Assembly (NCBI GenBank): GCA_900320545.1 | Contig: ONSU01000015.1 | Coordinates: forward strand, 1-54,069 | Origin: an uncultured Bacteroidales bacterium | Lineage (GTDB): Bacteria; Bacteroidota; Bacteroidia; Bacteroidales; UBA932 | Length of the DNA stretch: 54,069 bases | Direction: 5' to 3' | In this document: positions 1 through 8,281 of the stretch, piece by piece | How the letters are laid out: each line of letters starts with the position of its first letter | How positions within the stretch are numbered: the first letter of the stretch is position 1 | The notes under the pieces: model-generated | Told to the model about the DNA's origin: nothing | Seen by the model: the letters and a program-made list of their open reading frames with translations, nothing else | Databases searched by the model: none | Position numbers and translations under genes: made by a program

Positions 1-4
1 TTGA

Positions 5-31
5 AAACCGTGGCCGCCCGTGGCCTCGTGA
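5..31. repeat. 27-nt repeat, copy 1
   Basis: An exact 27-nt match to positions 38083-38109. It contains two GTGGCC-type blocks separated by CGCCC. The second copy lies between the M16 protease gene and the steroid-reductase operon, so the unit is a dispersed intergenic repeat rather than part of a gene. Confidence 0.8.
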
Positions 32-41
32 ACGGGAGGGG

Positions 42-80
42 CCCGCACGGCATCATCAGCAACGCTGATATGCCTGTGGG
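42..80. other. Long imperfect hairpin in an unassigned intergenic element
   Basis: CCCGCA (42-47) pairs with TGTGGG (75-80), GGCAT (49-53) with ATGCC (70-74), and ATCAGC (55-60) with GCTGAT (64-69) around an AAC loop. That gives about 17 pairs with two single-base bulges. The stretch from 1 to about 150 has no credible reading frame and could be the edge of a structured RNA or a small mobile repeat. I do not recognise it as RNase P, tmRNA, SRP RNA or 6S RNA. Confidence 0.45.
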
Positions 81-152
81 AGGGATGGAGGAGCGAAGCA
101 CCGGAAGTTTCTCAAACCCTGCTCCCGGAGACAAGCAGACGGTGGAGGGATA

Positions 153-180
153 GATTCCCGGAACTAGTTCGGGAATGATG
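153..180. repeat. Palindromic repeat (GATTCCCGG..CCGGGAATGA type), copy 1
   Basis: Arms TTCCCGGAACT and AGTTCGGGAA form a hairpin followed by TGATG. It is the same family as the elements at 926-953, 11381-11407 and 53244-53270. This is a REP-like short palindromic element outside any gene here. Confidence 0.7.
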
Positions 181-217
181 GAACGAGGGAGCGCAGATTT
201 TCCGGGGTATTTTTCGG

Positions 218-775
218 TTAATTTGTAGAGACATTTGTATTTTGCTTTGTTTTTTCGAGAAGAATCTTTATTTTTGCAATGAAATCCGCAATCGGGGAAT
301 GAGGAGAGTCAGGACTCCCGTCTTCCAACAGCCCTGCGGATTTTTGTTGTTCTATATCCACTGCCTCGATCGTATATATTTTGTTCCCCGTGTTTGTATT
401 ATACTCAAATACGGTGATCTTGATAGGTATATAGGTCTCCGTATCTTTGTCCCATAGCAAATTACCCAATCGATGGACACGTTCAATCTCTTTAGTGCCT
501 TTGGTATCTGGATGAGTAATGTCTATCTCCGCGTTTTCAAAGAGCCAATCAATATTAGCGATAGCCATTGTATGCAATTTGGCACTAATCGATTTCTTGA
601 TGGCCTTTCCACTTATAAGTTTCTCTGCTTTGGACCTTGAAATGCTTGCCGTTATGTCAAATAATTTATTGTAGAGGGATTTATCATATAGCATCTCCAC
701 TACTTTAAATGCTTCTGCAATAGAAGACGCCTCTCTAATGGGAGAATATTTCGCAATGGGTACAATGTTTTCCAT
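218..775 (-). CDS. Small protein resembling an LPD3-type (polyvalent protein/MuF-associated) domain
   Basis: 185 residues, no signal peptide or membrane segment. The middle reads as sites resembling SISRSKAEKLISGKAIKKS, then NIDWLFENAEIDITHPD, then IERVHRLGNLL, and ends in a strand pair with FEYNTNTGNKIYTIEAVDIE. This order (helical half, then xxHR and a KxYxIEAV strand) resembles the LPD3 domain found at the C-terminus of large polyvalent phage and mobile-element proteins, here as a stand-alone protein. The function is not established. The gene is clearly more AT-rich than its neighbours and lies between palindromic repeats, which suggests recent transfer. The ATG at 775 is the only sensible start. 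Homology is by eye only. Confidence 0.5.
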   Translation of the reverse strand: MENIVPIAKYSPIREASSIAEAFKVVEMLYDKSLYNKLFDITASISRSKAEKLISGKAIKKSISAKLHTMAIANIDWLFENAEIDITHPDTKGTKEIERVHRLGNLLWDKDTETYIPIKITVFEYNTNTGNKIYTIEAVDIEQQKSAGLLEDGSPDSPHSPIADFIAKIKILLEKTKQNTNVSTN

Positions 776-925
776 CTACATCAATTATTTGTTCAAGACA
801 AATTTCGGAAGTCCTTGCGAAACTTTATTCGTGAAACATAAAAACTTTCAGAACAAATCTTTCATTTGCATTCAAAAAACCGCGAAAACATTCAAAAAAC
901 ATAAAAATCTGCATGGAGAGGAATA

Positions 926-953
926 GATTCCCGGAACAAGTCCGGGAATGACG
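926..953. repeat. Palindromic repeat, copy 2
   Basis: GATTCCCGGAAC and the GTCCGGGAATGACG arm form a short hairpin. It differs from copy 1 at two or three bases and sits at the start of the 963-1072 repeat block. Confidence 0.75.
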
Positions 954-962
954 TTGAAGACT

Positions 963-1072
963 GTCGATATCCCTCCGGATGTGTGGGTGGTTATCGACGA
1001 ATTTGCCCGAAAACGTCGGACGAATTTGCCCGAAAACGTCGATATCCCTCCGCTCGTTTGGAGGGTTGTCGA
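963..1072. repeat. Composite repeat block: two hairpins around a 23-bp tandem duplication
   Basis: GTCGATATCCCTCCG occurs at 963-977 and 1038-1052, each starting an imperfect hairpin that closes with ATCGAC (about 993-998) or GTCGAC (about 1067-1072). Between them a 23-bp unit is duplicated exactly in tandem (996-1018 and 1019-1041). It starts GACGAATTTG and ends AAAACGTCG. Confidence 0.75.
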
Positions 1073-1147
1073 CACCTGCAGAGAAGGAGAATTCTTGCGA
1101 AAGTCCTGCGGGATGATTATCTTTGAGAGAATCAACGGAGTGCCCTT

Positions 1148-1957
1148 ATGAAACAAAGAAAAACATTCAGCGAAATCTCGCCGCTGACGTATTGGATTTC
1201 GAAGGAGAAGGAAATCCTGAAGAGGAATTGTCAGGACCTGGTCCATAAAGTGCGTTTTGCACGGACGGTTCAGGCGGAGAAGCTTCCGTACGAAGTGTTC
1301 ACGCATCAGTCCGTCATCCGGAGACGGCTCAAGAATCTCGACCAGCAGCTGCAGGAGAACAAAGCCGTCAATCTGAAACTCGCCACAGCGCATCTTTACG
1401 GCGTATTGATCCGCCCCGGAGAGACCTTCTCCCTCTGGAAACTCGTCGGACGCACGACCGCGCGAAAGGGATATAAAGAAGGCCTGACCATCGCCAAATC
1501 CAGAACCGGGAAAGGCATCGGCGGCGGGCTGTGCCAGCTCAGCAACCTGATCCACTGGATGGTGTTGCATTCCGAACTCACCATCGTCGAACACCATCAC
1601 CACGACAGCGTCGACCTCTTCCCCGATTCCGGCCGCAAAGTCCCCTTCGGGACCGGCACCAGCATCTCCTACAACTACCTCGACTACCGTTTCCGGAACG
1701 ACACCGACCATACATTCCAACTGTTCGTCCACGTCGACGAAGAAAACCTGTACGGAGAACTACTCGCCTCGGAAGAGCCGCAATATGTCTACGATATCCA
1801 CTCGGAAGGGGAGTATTTCGTCCGGGAATCCGACGGCAACATCTACCGCAACGGCACCGTCGTAAGAGACACCGTCGACAAGGCGTCCGGCACCGTAGTT
1901 GATCATCAAATCATCCGCACCAACCACGCCAGAGTCCTGTACGAAATGGACCTCTGA
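1148..1957 (+). CDS. VanW family protein
   Basis: 269 residues, predicted cytoplasmic since there is no signal peptide. The VanW domain spans roughly residues 75-220, recognised by GVLIRPGETFSLW, then the glycine-rich KGIGGGLCQLSN block, the histidine run EHHHHDSVDLFPDSGRKVPFGTG and the closing SYNYLDYRFRN strand. VanW was named from vanB-type glycopeptide resistance clusters, but it occurs widely and its biochemical role is unknown. No other van genes lie nearby, so resistance should not be inferred. The gene ends one base before the stop of the convergent transglycosylase gene. The ATG at 1148 overlaps the end of the repeat-derived frame upstream. Confidence 0.85.
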   Translation: MKQRKTFSEISPLTYWISKEKEILKRNCQDLVHKVRFARTVQAEKLPYEVFTHQSVIRRRLKNLDQQLQENKAVNLKLATAHLYGVLIRPGETFSLWKLVGRTTARKGYKEGLTIAKSRTGKGIGGGLCQLSNLIHWMVLHSELTIVEHHHHDSVDLFPDSGRKVPFGTGTSISYNYLDYRFRNDTDHTFQLFVHVDEENLYGELLASEEPQYVYDIHSEGEYFVRESDGNIYRNGTVVRDTVDKASGTVVDHQIIRTNHARVLYEMDL

Positions 1958-1958
1958 C

Positions 1959-2936
1959 CTAGTCCGGATACCGGACCTGGTAGCGGTGATAAGTGCGGAG
2001 GACCGAATCCACGTAGGGAATGGTCTGCTTGCCGGAGAAAGTGCGCATGCGGGGGATGGCGCGGACAGCGATGGTATCCCAGTTGCGGGCGTCCACCCCG
2101 ATGGACTCCGCGAAGCGGATGCACTGGAGCACGCGGCCCTCACCGCAGTTATAGGCCGCCAGCGTAAACTTCACATTCTGCTCGGCATCGGCGCTATAGG
2201 GCTTGAACATCTTCCGCATCCGGGAGAGGTGCTCAGCGCCTGCGCGGATGTTGAATTCCGGATTGGAGAGCTGCTCGGCCGAATAGCGGTACGGCAGAAT
2301 CTGCATCAGACCGATGGCGCCGCGCGGTGACACCGCATCGATCCGGAACCGGGACTCGTGACGGATCACCGCCGAAACCAGCCGCCAGTCCCAGCCGAAC
2401 TCCGCCGCATACTTCTTGATGTGCTCGTCGAAGGGGCTGATCTGCCACCCCGTCCTGCGGCTGCGGAGATAATCCTTCTTTAGATGGGCATAGTCGGGCG
2501 TAAGGTCCGTAAGCCAGGCGTTGAGGGCCAGGAGCCCCGCGGGATCGTCCGAGCGGACCACCCATACCAGACTGTCGCCGAACTGCCGCGAAACCAGGAT
2601 TCCGGGGATATCCAGACTGTCTCCCGCCATCGCCGCGACCACCTCCACCTTTCCCGAAAGGAGACTGTCCAGGGCTCCGTCACGCAGGAAATTGACCTCC
2701 GGCTTCACCCGCGCCTCCGAGGCATACCGCCGCAAAAGAAACGCGCTCATCCCGCCGTTGACGGCACGCGCGCCGGAAGCCGAGGCATCCGTCATCACAT
2801 AGCAGCGCACAAGCGTATCTCCCGAAGAGACATTGCCTCTCTGAGCGGGAACGGGACGGGGAGGGGACAGCAGGATCGCCGCCCCGGTACAGACCAGGGC
2901 GAAAAGCGCCTTCCGTATGCTTTGCCAGAGAGACAT
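1959..2936 (-). CDS. MltF-like lytic transglycosylase
   Basis: 325 residues. An N-terminal hydrophobic segment (about 8-25) exports it. Residues about 40-150 look like a degenerate solute-binding (SBP_bac_3-like) domain, as in MltF. Residues about 165-300 carry the SLT domain: HESRF with catalytic Glu at 194, SPRGAIGLMQILP, then AGAEHLSRM and LAAYNCGEGRV. It cleaves peptidoglycan glycan strands, giving 1,6-anhydro-muramyl ends, in the periplasm. The start lies 3 nt after the porin stop, so it is probably cotranscribed with porin and acyltransferase. The signal sequence has no convincing lipobox, unlike many MltF lipoproteins. Confidence 0.88.
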   Translation of the reverse strand: MSLWQSIRKALFALVCTGAAILLSPPRPVPAQRGNVSSGDTLVRCYVMTDASASGARAVNGGMSAFLLRRYASEARVKPEVNFLRDGALDSLLSGKVEVVAAMAGDSLDIPGILVSRQFGDSLVWVVRSDDPAGLLALNAWLTDLTPDYAHLKKDYLRSRRTGWQISPFDEHIKKYAAEFGWDWRLVSAVIRHESRFRIDAVSPRGAIGLMQILPYRYSAEQLSNPEFNIRAGAEHLSRMRKMFKPYSADAEQNVKFTLAAYNCGEGRVLQCIRFAESIGVDARNWDTIAVRAIPRMRTFSGKQTIPYVDSVLRTYHRYQVRYPD

Positions 2937-2939
2937 CGC

Positions 2940-5756
2940 CTAGAATCCTCCTCTTCCGCCGCCGCGAAGGCCGCCGAGCGCACCGCCGAGACCGCCGCCC
3001 AGGCCGCCTCCTCCGCCGAGACCGCCGCCACCGCCGCCGAATCCGCTTCCCGCCTTGCTGGAGAGCGTCTTGTTCTTGCCGGACATCACGTAGAACGGCC
3101 AGTAAATGCCGAACTTGAACGACCGCTGGGTCGTGATATAGTGGTGGGCGCTGAAATAATCCTTATGGCGGAGCGGCCATCCCTGCCCGACATTCTCCGC
3201 CTTGAAGAACACGCAGGCGCGCTTCCACTGGAGATTGACGAACGGGTCGAAAGTAAGACTGTGGCCGTACTTGAACTCGTCCTGCGTGTGGAACGTGCCG
3301 GAGACCGGATTGTAGGCGGGCGCGTACCACGGTGTATTGTACCGGGCGTCCAGGCCGATCTGCATCTTCATCACATCGGCGCGCACGATATTGAACTGCA
3401 CATAGTAGCGGATCCGCGCGGCGAACATCGGCAGCGGCAGCACCTCCTGGTTGGACGACATCTGGAACATCACGTCGTGGTCGAGATGCAGGATCTTCGC
3501 GATCGTGAAATTCTTCTGCAGGCCCACCGTCAGCACGCTCATCGGAGTCGCGTTCTGCTGCACGATACCCTTCGTGTCGTAGTAGATATTCCCCTTCAGA
3601 AGGGCGTATCCGGCATAGACGTCGAACTGCCACCGGGGGATCGTCACGGCCGCCTGGAACTTCGTCGTGGAAATCTTCCCGAAATCATTCTCCCACTTGT
3701 AATGGTTCGAATAGAAACGCTGCTGGAAGTAGTCGGGCGAATCGAGGGCCGTGGAGACGTGTACGTGCAGCGAGATCGGGCTCGACTTGTCGCGCCGGAA
3801 GGGGTACAGGCTGAAGGTCGCGTTGCCCCCGACATACATATCGTTGACCTGCTTGCCGAGGAAAGTGTAACTGCCCGTCGCATCCCACGAGATATACTTG
3901 GAGAAGCGGCCCTCCGCCCCCGCATAGACGTATGCCGAGTGCCACAGGTCGTTCTTCGGCTTCCGGATCATCGATGAGGGCTGGAACATATAATGCCACA
4001 TCAGCCGGTCGCCGACGCCGGCTTCGATCTTCGAGACGATGGCGTCGTCCTTCCAGGGCTGCAGCTTGAGGAAGACGCGGTTCTCCAGTTTCATCACCCG
4101 GAGCGAGTCGTAGCTCTTGGCGGGATGGATGTAGAAATTGTCGCCGAAGAAGGCGCTGGATTCCGCCTTGGAGCGGGAGATGGCGTCCGTGTAAGTCTTG
4201 GTGAAGATGGAGAAATCGGAACTGTGCCCGATGAAGGCCGTCGTGATGTCCTCTTCGTTCCAGGCGCGTTTTTTCTTTTTCCGCCCCTTCTTGTCCGTCG
4301 CCGCCGTGTCGGGCGGCGCGGCCGCCTCGAGGGAATCGAGGACCGCGAGCTGGAGGGAGTCGAGTCCGACGCGTCGGAGCGAATCGGCCGCCACCCGGGC
4401 CAGGGAGTCCTTCAGGGCCTTCTTCCGGTGGAGTTTATTGATGAACTCGAACGGGATGCGGTAGGTCTGGTCGAGGAAGAACGTGTTCTTGGAGAGTTTG
4501 TTGGAGGCGGCCGAGAGGAAGACGTTGATCTCCCGCGCGTCCACCGTGGTGTCGCGGATCCAGAAATTGTCCTGGATGCCGCCGTTCTCGGCGTGGACCA
4601 CCTTGTTGTGGATGAATCCGGCGTGGACGACGTGCTTCCTGCCGAGCCAGTTGCCGGCGAGGACGAGCGTCTTGTTGTTGGCGGATTCGTTGGAGAGCAT
4701 GCCCATTCCGCCGTATTTCTTGAACTCGAAGGTGAAGTTCAGTTGCGGGAGGATGTTCTGCGTGGTGAAGATGCGGATGTTGTCGGACGCCTTCGTCTGC
4801 GTGGAGAAGAGGGTGCCGTAGTATTCGAGTTCGGTGTAAGGCGTCTTGGTGTTGAACATCGGCAGGGTTTCGGGCGAATAGGTCCAGCTCTCGTAAGGGG
4901 CGAACCAGCTCACGCCGTCGACCGGGGTGCGCTTGAAGAAATTCCAGGTTTCCACGGGCGAACCGGCCACGCCGAGCCAGGCGGCGCCGACGTCGTTGCG
5001 CTGGAACGGGTAGTCGTGGAAATGGTAGTTGAAGGTGGTGTCCCAGGATTCGATGACGGGCTTTCCCCAGCGGCGGTCCTCCTTCCAGGCGACGAACCGT
5101 TTATAGTGGAGACTGTCGGGGAGGGCGTAGGTCTCGAGGATGCGCGGCGTGCTCTCGGTGATGCTGTCGCGGACCTTCTTGAGACTGTCCTTGCGCTGGA
5201 GGATGCTGTCCATCCGGTGCATCTTGGCGGGGAGGGCTTTGTCGTATTCGTACCGGCGGCGCTCCTTCTTGGAGAGGGACGCATACCATGCCTTGAAGCG
5301 CGCGTCGGCCGTCTCGGTGGAGTCTTTGCGGTAGAGCGAGTCGATGACGGGCCAGTCCAGCGAATCGCCGGCAGCCTTCAGCGAATCGACCACGATCCGG
5401 TGGGTAAGGGAATCCTTGACCGCGACGTACCAGCGATAGAGGAACGGGTCGGTGAGCTGCAGGGAATCGGGGACCTTCATCGTATCCCGCGCCATGATGC
5501 GGGGAGTGGTGTCGTTCTTCTCGCCGAAGAGGGAGAAATCGTCGTCATCCCAGTCGTCATCGTCCGTGACCGGAGCGGGCTTCTTGACGGTGTCACGCGG
5601 GGGAAGGGTGTCCTTTGGCGCGACCGTGTCGATCGAGGGGTACCAGTACAAGGCGCCGGAGCGCTCCGGACGGCGGTCCGAAGAGCCGATCGTGTGCGCG
5701 ATTACCATGGCGGCAAGGGCGGCAGGCACGGTTATTTTGCTCCAAAATGCCTTCAT
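2940..5756 (-). CDS. Putative outer-membrane porin (Porin_10-like) with glycine-rich tail
   Basis: 938 residues with an N-terminal signal segment (KITVPAALAAMVIAHTIG). Residues about 40-230 are charged and rich in Asp, Lys and DSL repeats, with little predicted structure. From about 250 on there are alternating polar/hydrophobic strands typical of a large beta barrel, with family-like features such as WYxFF/TPY motifs and long insertions. I assign it to the Bacteroidota putative porin family by overall pattern. The last 45 residues after the final strand (FGIYWPFYVM) are an unusual Gly-rich tail ending in Phe. The start is 18 nt downstream of the acyltransferase stop, and a possible promoter of its own lies at 5766-5773. 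Confidence 0.75.
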   Translation of the reverse strand: MKAFWSKITVPAALAAMVIAHTIGSSDRRPERSGALYWYPSIDTVAPKDTLPPRDTVKKPAPVTDDDDWDDDDFSLFGEKNDTTPRIMARDTMKVPDSLQLTDPFLYRWYVAVKDSLTHRIVVDSLKAAGDSLDWPVIDSLYRKDSTETADARFKAWYASLSKKERRRYEYDKALPAKMHRMDSILQRKDSLKKVRDSITESTPRILETYALPDSLHYKRFVAWKEDRRWGKPVIESWDTTFNYHFHDYPFQRNDVGAAWLGVAGSPVETWNFFKRTPVDGVSWFAPYESWTYSPETLPMFNTKTPYTELEYYGTLFSTQTKASDNIRIFTTQNILPQLNFTFEFKKYGGMGMLSNESANNKTLVLAGNWLGRKHVVHAGFIHNKVVHAENGGIQDNFWIRDTTVDAREINVFLSAASNKLSKNTFFLDQTYRIPFEFINKLHRKKALKDSLARVAADSLRRVGLDSLQLAVLDSLEAAAPPDTAATDKKGRKKKKRAWNEEDITTAFIGHSSDFSIFTKTYTDAISRSKAESSAFFGDNFYIHPAKSYDSLRVMKLENRVFLKLQPWKDDAIVSKIEAGVGDRLMWHYMFQPSSMIRKPKNDLWHSAYVYAGAEGRFSKYISWDATGSYTFLGKQVNDMYVGGNATFSLYPFRRDKSSPISLHVHVSTALDSPDYFQQRFYSNHYKWENDFGKISTTKFQAAVTIPRWQFDVYAGYALLKGNIYYDTKGIVQQNATPMSVLTVGLQKNFTIAKILHLDHDVMFQMSSNQEVLPLPMFAARIRYYVQFNIVRADVMKMQIGLDARYNTPWYAPAYNPVSGTFHTQDEFKYGHSLTFDPFVNLQWKRACVFFKAENVGQGWPLRHKDYFSAHHYITTQRSFKFGIYWPFYVMSGKNKTLSSKAGSGFGGGGGGLGGGGGLGGGLGGALGGLRGGGRGGF

Positions 5757-5765
5757 CGTAATCTA

Positions 5766-5773
5766 CAAAGGTA
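5766..5773 (-). promoter_or_regulatory. Possible -7 element upstream of the porin gene
   Basis: TACCTTTG on the minus strand fits the Bacteroidota TAnnTTTG motif and lies 10 nt before the porin ATG. No clear TTTG -33 partner is seen, so it is weak. Confidence 0.35.
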
Positions 5774-5774
5774 G

Positions 5775-6926
5775 TTACTTTTTGGTGATTCCGCAAACGC
5801 GGTCGACCGGGGTGGCGTAGATGGTAAGCATCAGATCCTTGAGGGCGTCGACGTCATAATTGTCGAATTTCGCGAGGGACTGGAGCCGTTCCCTGAACCG
5901 CTGCTTCAGTTCCGGCGTGTACTTGTCGCGGAATTTTCCCTGGCCGTAACGCAGGTCGTGGGCGAGGTAATTCGTGGGCCAGAGCCGGTAGCCGCCGAGA
6001 ATCCGGCGGTCCAGCAGTTCGGCGACCTCTTTGTTGAACCGGCTGCGGGTGAAATTGTCGAGGGCGAGCAGCTCTTCCTTGCGGACGGGGTCGCAGATCT
6101 CGAAGTGGACGCGGCCCTTGGGCTGGCTGATCCCCGTCATGATGCTGTTGAGGTCTTCGCCCGGCTTCTTGGTGTAAGCGCCCCGCTGGGCGGATTCGTA
6201 GGTCTCCAGAACCTTCAGGATGTCGCAGGGCTCCCATTCGTAGGAAACGGCGACGGGAACGATGTTCAGCTCCGCGAGGGCTTCGATCTTGTCGTCCGGT
6301 CCCGACATCCCGAACATCTTGATGATGCCCTGGTCGGTGGCGTCGTCCCCGTCCTTGGTGCGCCCGTTGCGCTGGGCGATCCACACGTGCTCGCCCTTGA
6401 CGGTAAGGGTCTGGCGGATGTAGGCCGAGAGGCGCTGCGAGAAGGCGAAGAATTCCCGCGGGGACGTGGTGGTCGAGGGGCGCTCGACTTTGAACATTTT
6501 GTTGGACTTGCCGAAGTCGATGGCCAGTTCGCCCTGCATCAGGTTGGCGCCGAAGGTAATCTCCGGCGTGCCGAAACCCTCCAGTAACATCTGCCAGGTG
6601 ATGATCATCGCGTCGAGGACGATGTCCCGGTGGTTGGAGACGAGGAGGTATTTCCTGCCTTTGTCGAGTTTCTCGAGGCCGGAGAAGGTGACGCCGTCCG
6701 TGGTCTTGTCGATGATGGACTTGACGCAGGGTACCATGAAGGTCTGCTGGAAGTCCGTGACGGACCGGGCCGACAGGAGAATGTCGCGGATCTCGTTCAC
6801 GCTCCGCTCCGGGAAGAGCCAGGCGGAGAGCATCGGGAAGGCCGGGTTGGCGGTCAGGCGCCGCATCGCGCCGGGGATTTCGGCGTCGGTGTACGGGCGG
6901 ATATCTTCGAAAGTATCGGGGGCCAT
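5775..6926 (-). CDS. Glycerol-phosphate-type acyltransferase (PlsC/GPAT superfamily)
   Basis: 383 residues from the ATG at 6926; an upstream TTG at 6932 is less likely. The acyltransferase signature is SNHRDIVLDA near residue 117, where the usual HX4D is HX5D, a variant I recall from Bacteroidota relatives. It is followed by FGKSNKMFKVER and a VSYEWEPCD block. Family knowledge points to acyl transfer onto a glycerol phosphate or lysophospholipid at the inner membrane. There are no strong membrane helices. It is the first gene of a probable operon with the porin and transglycosylase, and it diverges from the aryl-polyene-type operon, sharing its control region. The exact acceptor cannot be read from the sequence. 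Confidence 0.75.
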   Translation of the reverse strand: MAPDTFEDIRPYTDAEIPGAMRRLTANPAFPMLSAWLFPERSVNEIRDILLSARSVTDFQQTFMVPCVKSIIDKTTDGVTFSGLEKLDKGRKYLLVSNHRDIVLDAMIITWQMLLEGFGTPEITFGANLMQGELAIDFGKSNKMFKVERPSTTTSPREFFAFSQRLSAYIRQTLTVKGEHVWIAQRNGRTKDGDDATDQGIIKMFGMSGPDDKIEALAELNIVPVAVSYEWEPCDILKVLETYESAQRGAYTKKPGEDLNSIMTGISQPKGRVHFEICDPVRKEELLALDNFTRSRFNKEVAELLDRRILGGYRLWPTNYLAHDLRYGQGKFRDKYTPELKQRFRERLQSLAKFDNYDVDALKDLMLTIYATPVDRVCGITKK

Positions 6927-6955
6927 ATTCAATCAATTGAAATGTATCAAGCCTA

Positions 6956-6963
6956 CAAAGATA
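6956..6963 (-). promoter_or_regulatory. -7 promoter element for the acyltransferase/porin/MltF group
   Basis: TATCTTTG on the minus strand lies 30 nt before the ATG at 6926 and matches TAnnTTTG. The -33 position is AT-rich without a clear TTTG. Confidence 0.55.
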
Positions 6964-6999
6964 ACTAAAAATAAAATAAGGACGGGGATTTGCTTTTAT

Positions 7000-7030
7000 T
7001 TTGACAAAATAATAAAAATCAATATATTTG
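7000..7030 (+). promoter_or_regulatory. Promoter of the aryl-polyene-type operon
   Basis: TTTG at 7000-7003, 19 nt, then TATATTTG at 7023-7030: a full match to the Bacteroidota primary sigma consensus. A transcript start near 7037 would give almost no leader for an ATG at 7039 but about 20 nt for the ATG at 7057, which favours 7057. Confidence 0.75.
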
Positions 7031-7056
7031 TAAGTTTAATGGACTTTTTACGAGAA

Positions 7057-8277
7057 ATGAGAAGGGTAGTCGTAACGGGAATGGGAATCTGGTCCTGCAT
7101 CGGGACCGGACCGGAGGAGGTGCGCGCATCGCTCTATGCCGGCAAATCGGGCATCGGCCTGGAGCCGGAGCGGCTCGCGTACGGCTTCCAGTCGGCTCTG
7201 ACGGGCATTGTCCCCAGGCCCGGGATGAAGGGTCTGCTGGACCGTCATCTCCGCCGCGGCCTCTCCGAGGAGGCGGAATACGCCTATATGGCCAGCGCCC
7301 AGGCCCTGCAGATGGCCGGGCTGGACGAGGCCTATCTGGCGGAGAACGAAGCGGGATGCATTTTCGGCAACGATTCTTCCGCGAAACCGGTCATCGAGAC
7401 CGACCGTCTGATGCAGGAGAAGCACGACACCGAACTCCTCGGCCAGTCCTACATCTTCCAGTCGATGAATTCGACCGTGAACATGAACATCAGCACCATC
7501 TTCCGGCTGAGGGGCATCAATTTCACCGTCAGCGCGGCCTGCGCCAGCGGGAGCCATTCCATCGGCCTGGCCTATATGTTCATCCGCAGCGGCCTGCAGG
7601 ACCTGATCCTCTGCGGCGGCGCCCAGGAGACGAACTACTATTCGATGGCCTCCTTCGACGCCCTCGGCGCCTTCTCCCGGCGGATGTCCGACCCGGAGCG
7701 GGCCAGCCGTCCCTTCGACCGCGACCGCGACGGCCTCGTCCCGAGCGGCGGCGCGGCGGCCCTCGTGCTGGAAGAATATGAGCACGCCGTGGCCCGCGGC
7801 GCCGAGATCCTCGGCGAGGTGGTCGGCTACGGATTCTCGTCCAACGGGATGCCGAAGATCAGCCAGCCCAGCGCCGAAGGGTGTGTCCGTGCGATGAGCC
7901 GTGCGCTGCAGGACGCCGGGATGAAGCCTTCTCAGATCGATTACGTCAACGCCCACGCGACCAGCACGCAGCAGGGCGACCTGTGCGAGGCGCAGGCCCT
8001 CACGGCCCTTTTCGGCGGGGAGCACGCCCTGGTGAGCAGCACCAAGGGGATGACCGGCCACGAATGCTGGATGGCCGGCGCCAGCGAGGTGGTGTATTCG
8101 CTGCTGATGATGCGGCACGGCTTCGTCGCGCCCAATCTCAATCTGGAGAACCCCGACGAGGCGGCCGCGACGCTCCGCTTCGCCCGGGAGACCGTGGAGA
8201 CGCCCCTGGATGTCGTCCTCAGCAATTCCTTCGGCTTCGGAGGTACCAACAGCGCGCTTATTCTCAAGAAATTATAG
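7057..8277 (+). CDS. Beta-ketoacyl-ACP synthase (KAS I/II type)
   Basis: 406 residues, starting MRRVVVTGMG as usual for the family; an in-frame ATG at 7039 is possible but lies too close to the promoter. It has the complete Cys-His-His triad: SAACASGS, NAHATSTQQGD and STKGMTGHECWMAGA, followed by the closing SNSFGFGGTN. It performs decarboxylative Claisen condensation of malonyl-ACP with an acyl-ACP chain. It is the first gene of a 14-gene operon and most resembles the FabB/FabF-like elongating ketosynthase of aryl polyene clusters. The next gene, an acyl carrier protein, starts 4 nt later. Confidence 0.92.
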   Translation: MRRVVVTGMGIWSCIGTGPEEVRASLYAGKSGIGLEPERLAYGFQSALTGIVPRPGMKGLLDRHLRRGLSEEAEYAYMASAQALQMAGLDEAYLAENEAGCIFGNDSSAKPVIETDRLMQEKHDTELLGQSYIFQSMNSTVNMNISTIFRLRGINFTVSAACASGSHSIGLAYMFIRSGLQDLILCGGAQETNYYSMASFDALGAFSRRMSDPERASRPFDRDRDGLVPSGGAAALVLEEYEHAVARGAEILGEVVGYGFSSNGMPKISQPSAEGCVRAMSRALQDAGMKPSQIDYVNAHATSTQQGDLCEAQALTALFGGEHALVSSTKGMTGHECWMAGASEVVYSLLMMRHGFVAPNLNLENPDEAAATLRFARETVETPLDVVLSNSFGFGGTNSALILKKL

Positions 8278-8281
8278 ATTT

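Larger units (their letters stand above)
776..1147. other. Gene-poor stretch with palindromic and tandem repeats
   Basis: 776-925 is AT-rich upstream DNA of the LPD3-like gene. From 926 to about 1090 it is almost entirely repeats (see separate entries). A 67-residue reading frame spans 948-1151 and its stop overlaps the next ATG, but it is encoded by the repeats themselves and shows no protein family features, so I do not call it a gene. Confidence 0.6.

Noticed and set aside
963-1072. CRISPR-like array
   Set aside because: Only two units, directly abutting and palindromic, without unique spacers or cas genes.
948-1151. 67-codon open frame overlapping the VanW start
   Set aside because: Encoded by palindromic and tandem repeats; internal peptide repeats mirror DNA repeats and no family is recognisable.
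1148-1957. VanW as evidence of glycopeptide resistance
   Set aside because: No vanH/A/X or regulatory genes nearby; VanW proteins are widespread outside resistance clusters.
3993-5774. 593-codon plus-strand frame opposite the porin
   Set aside because: Low-complexity Val/Gly/Asp-rich shadow of the minus-strand porin gene.
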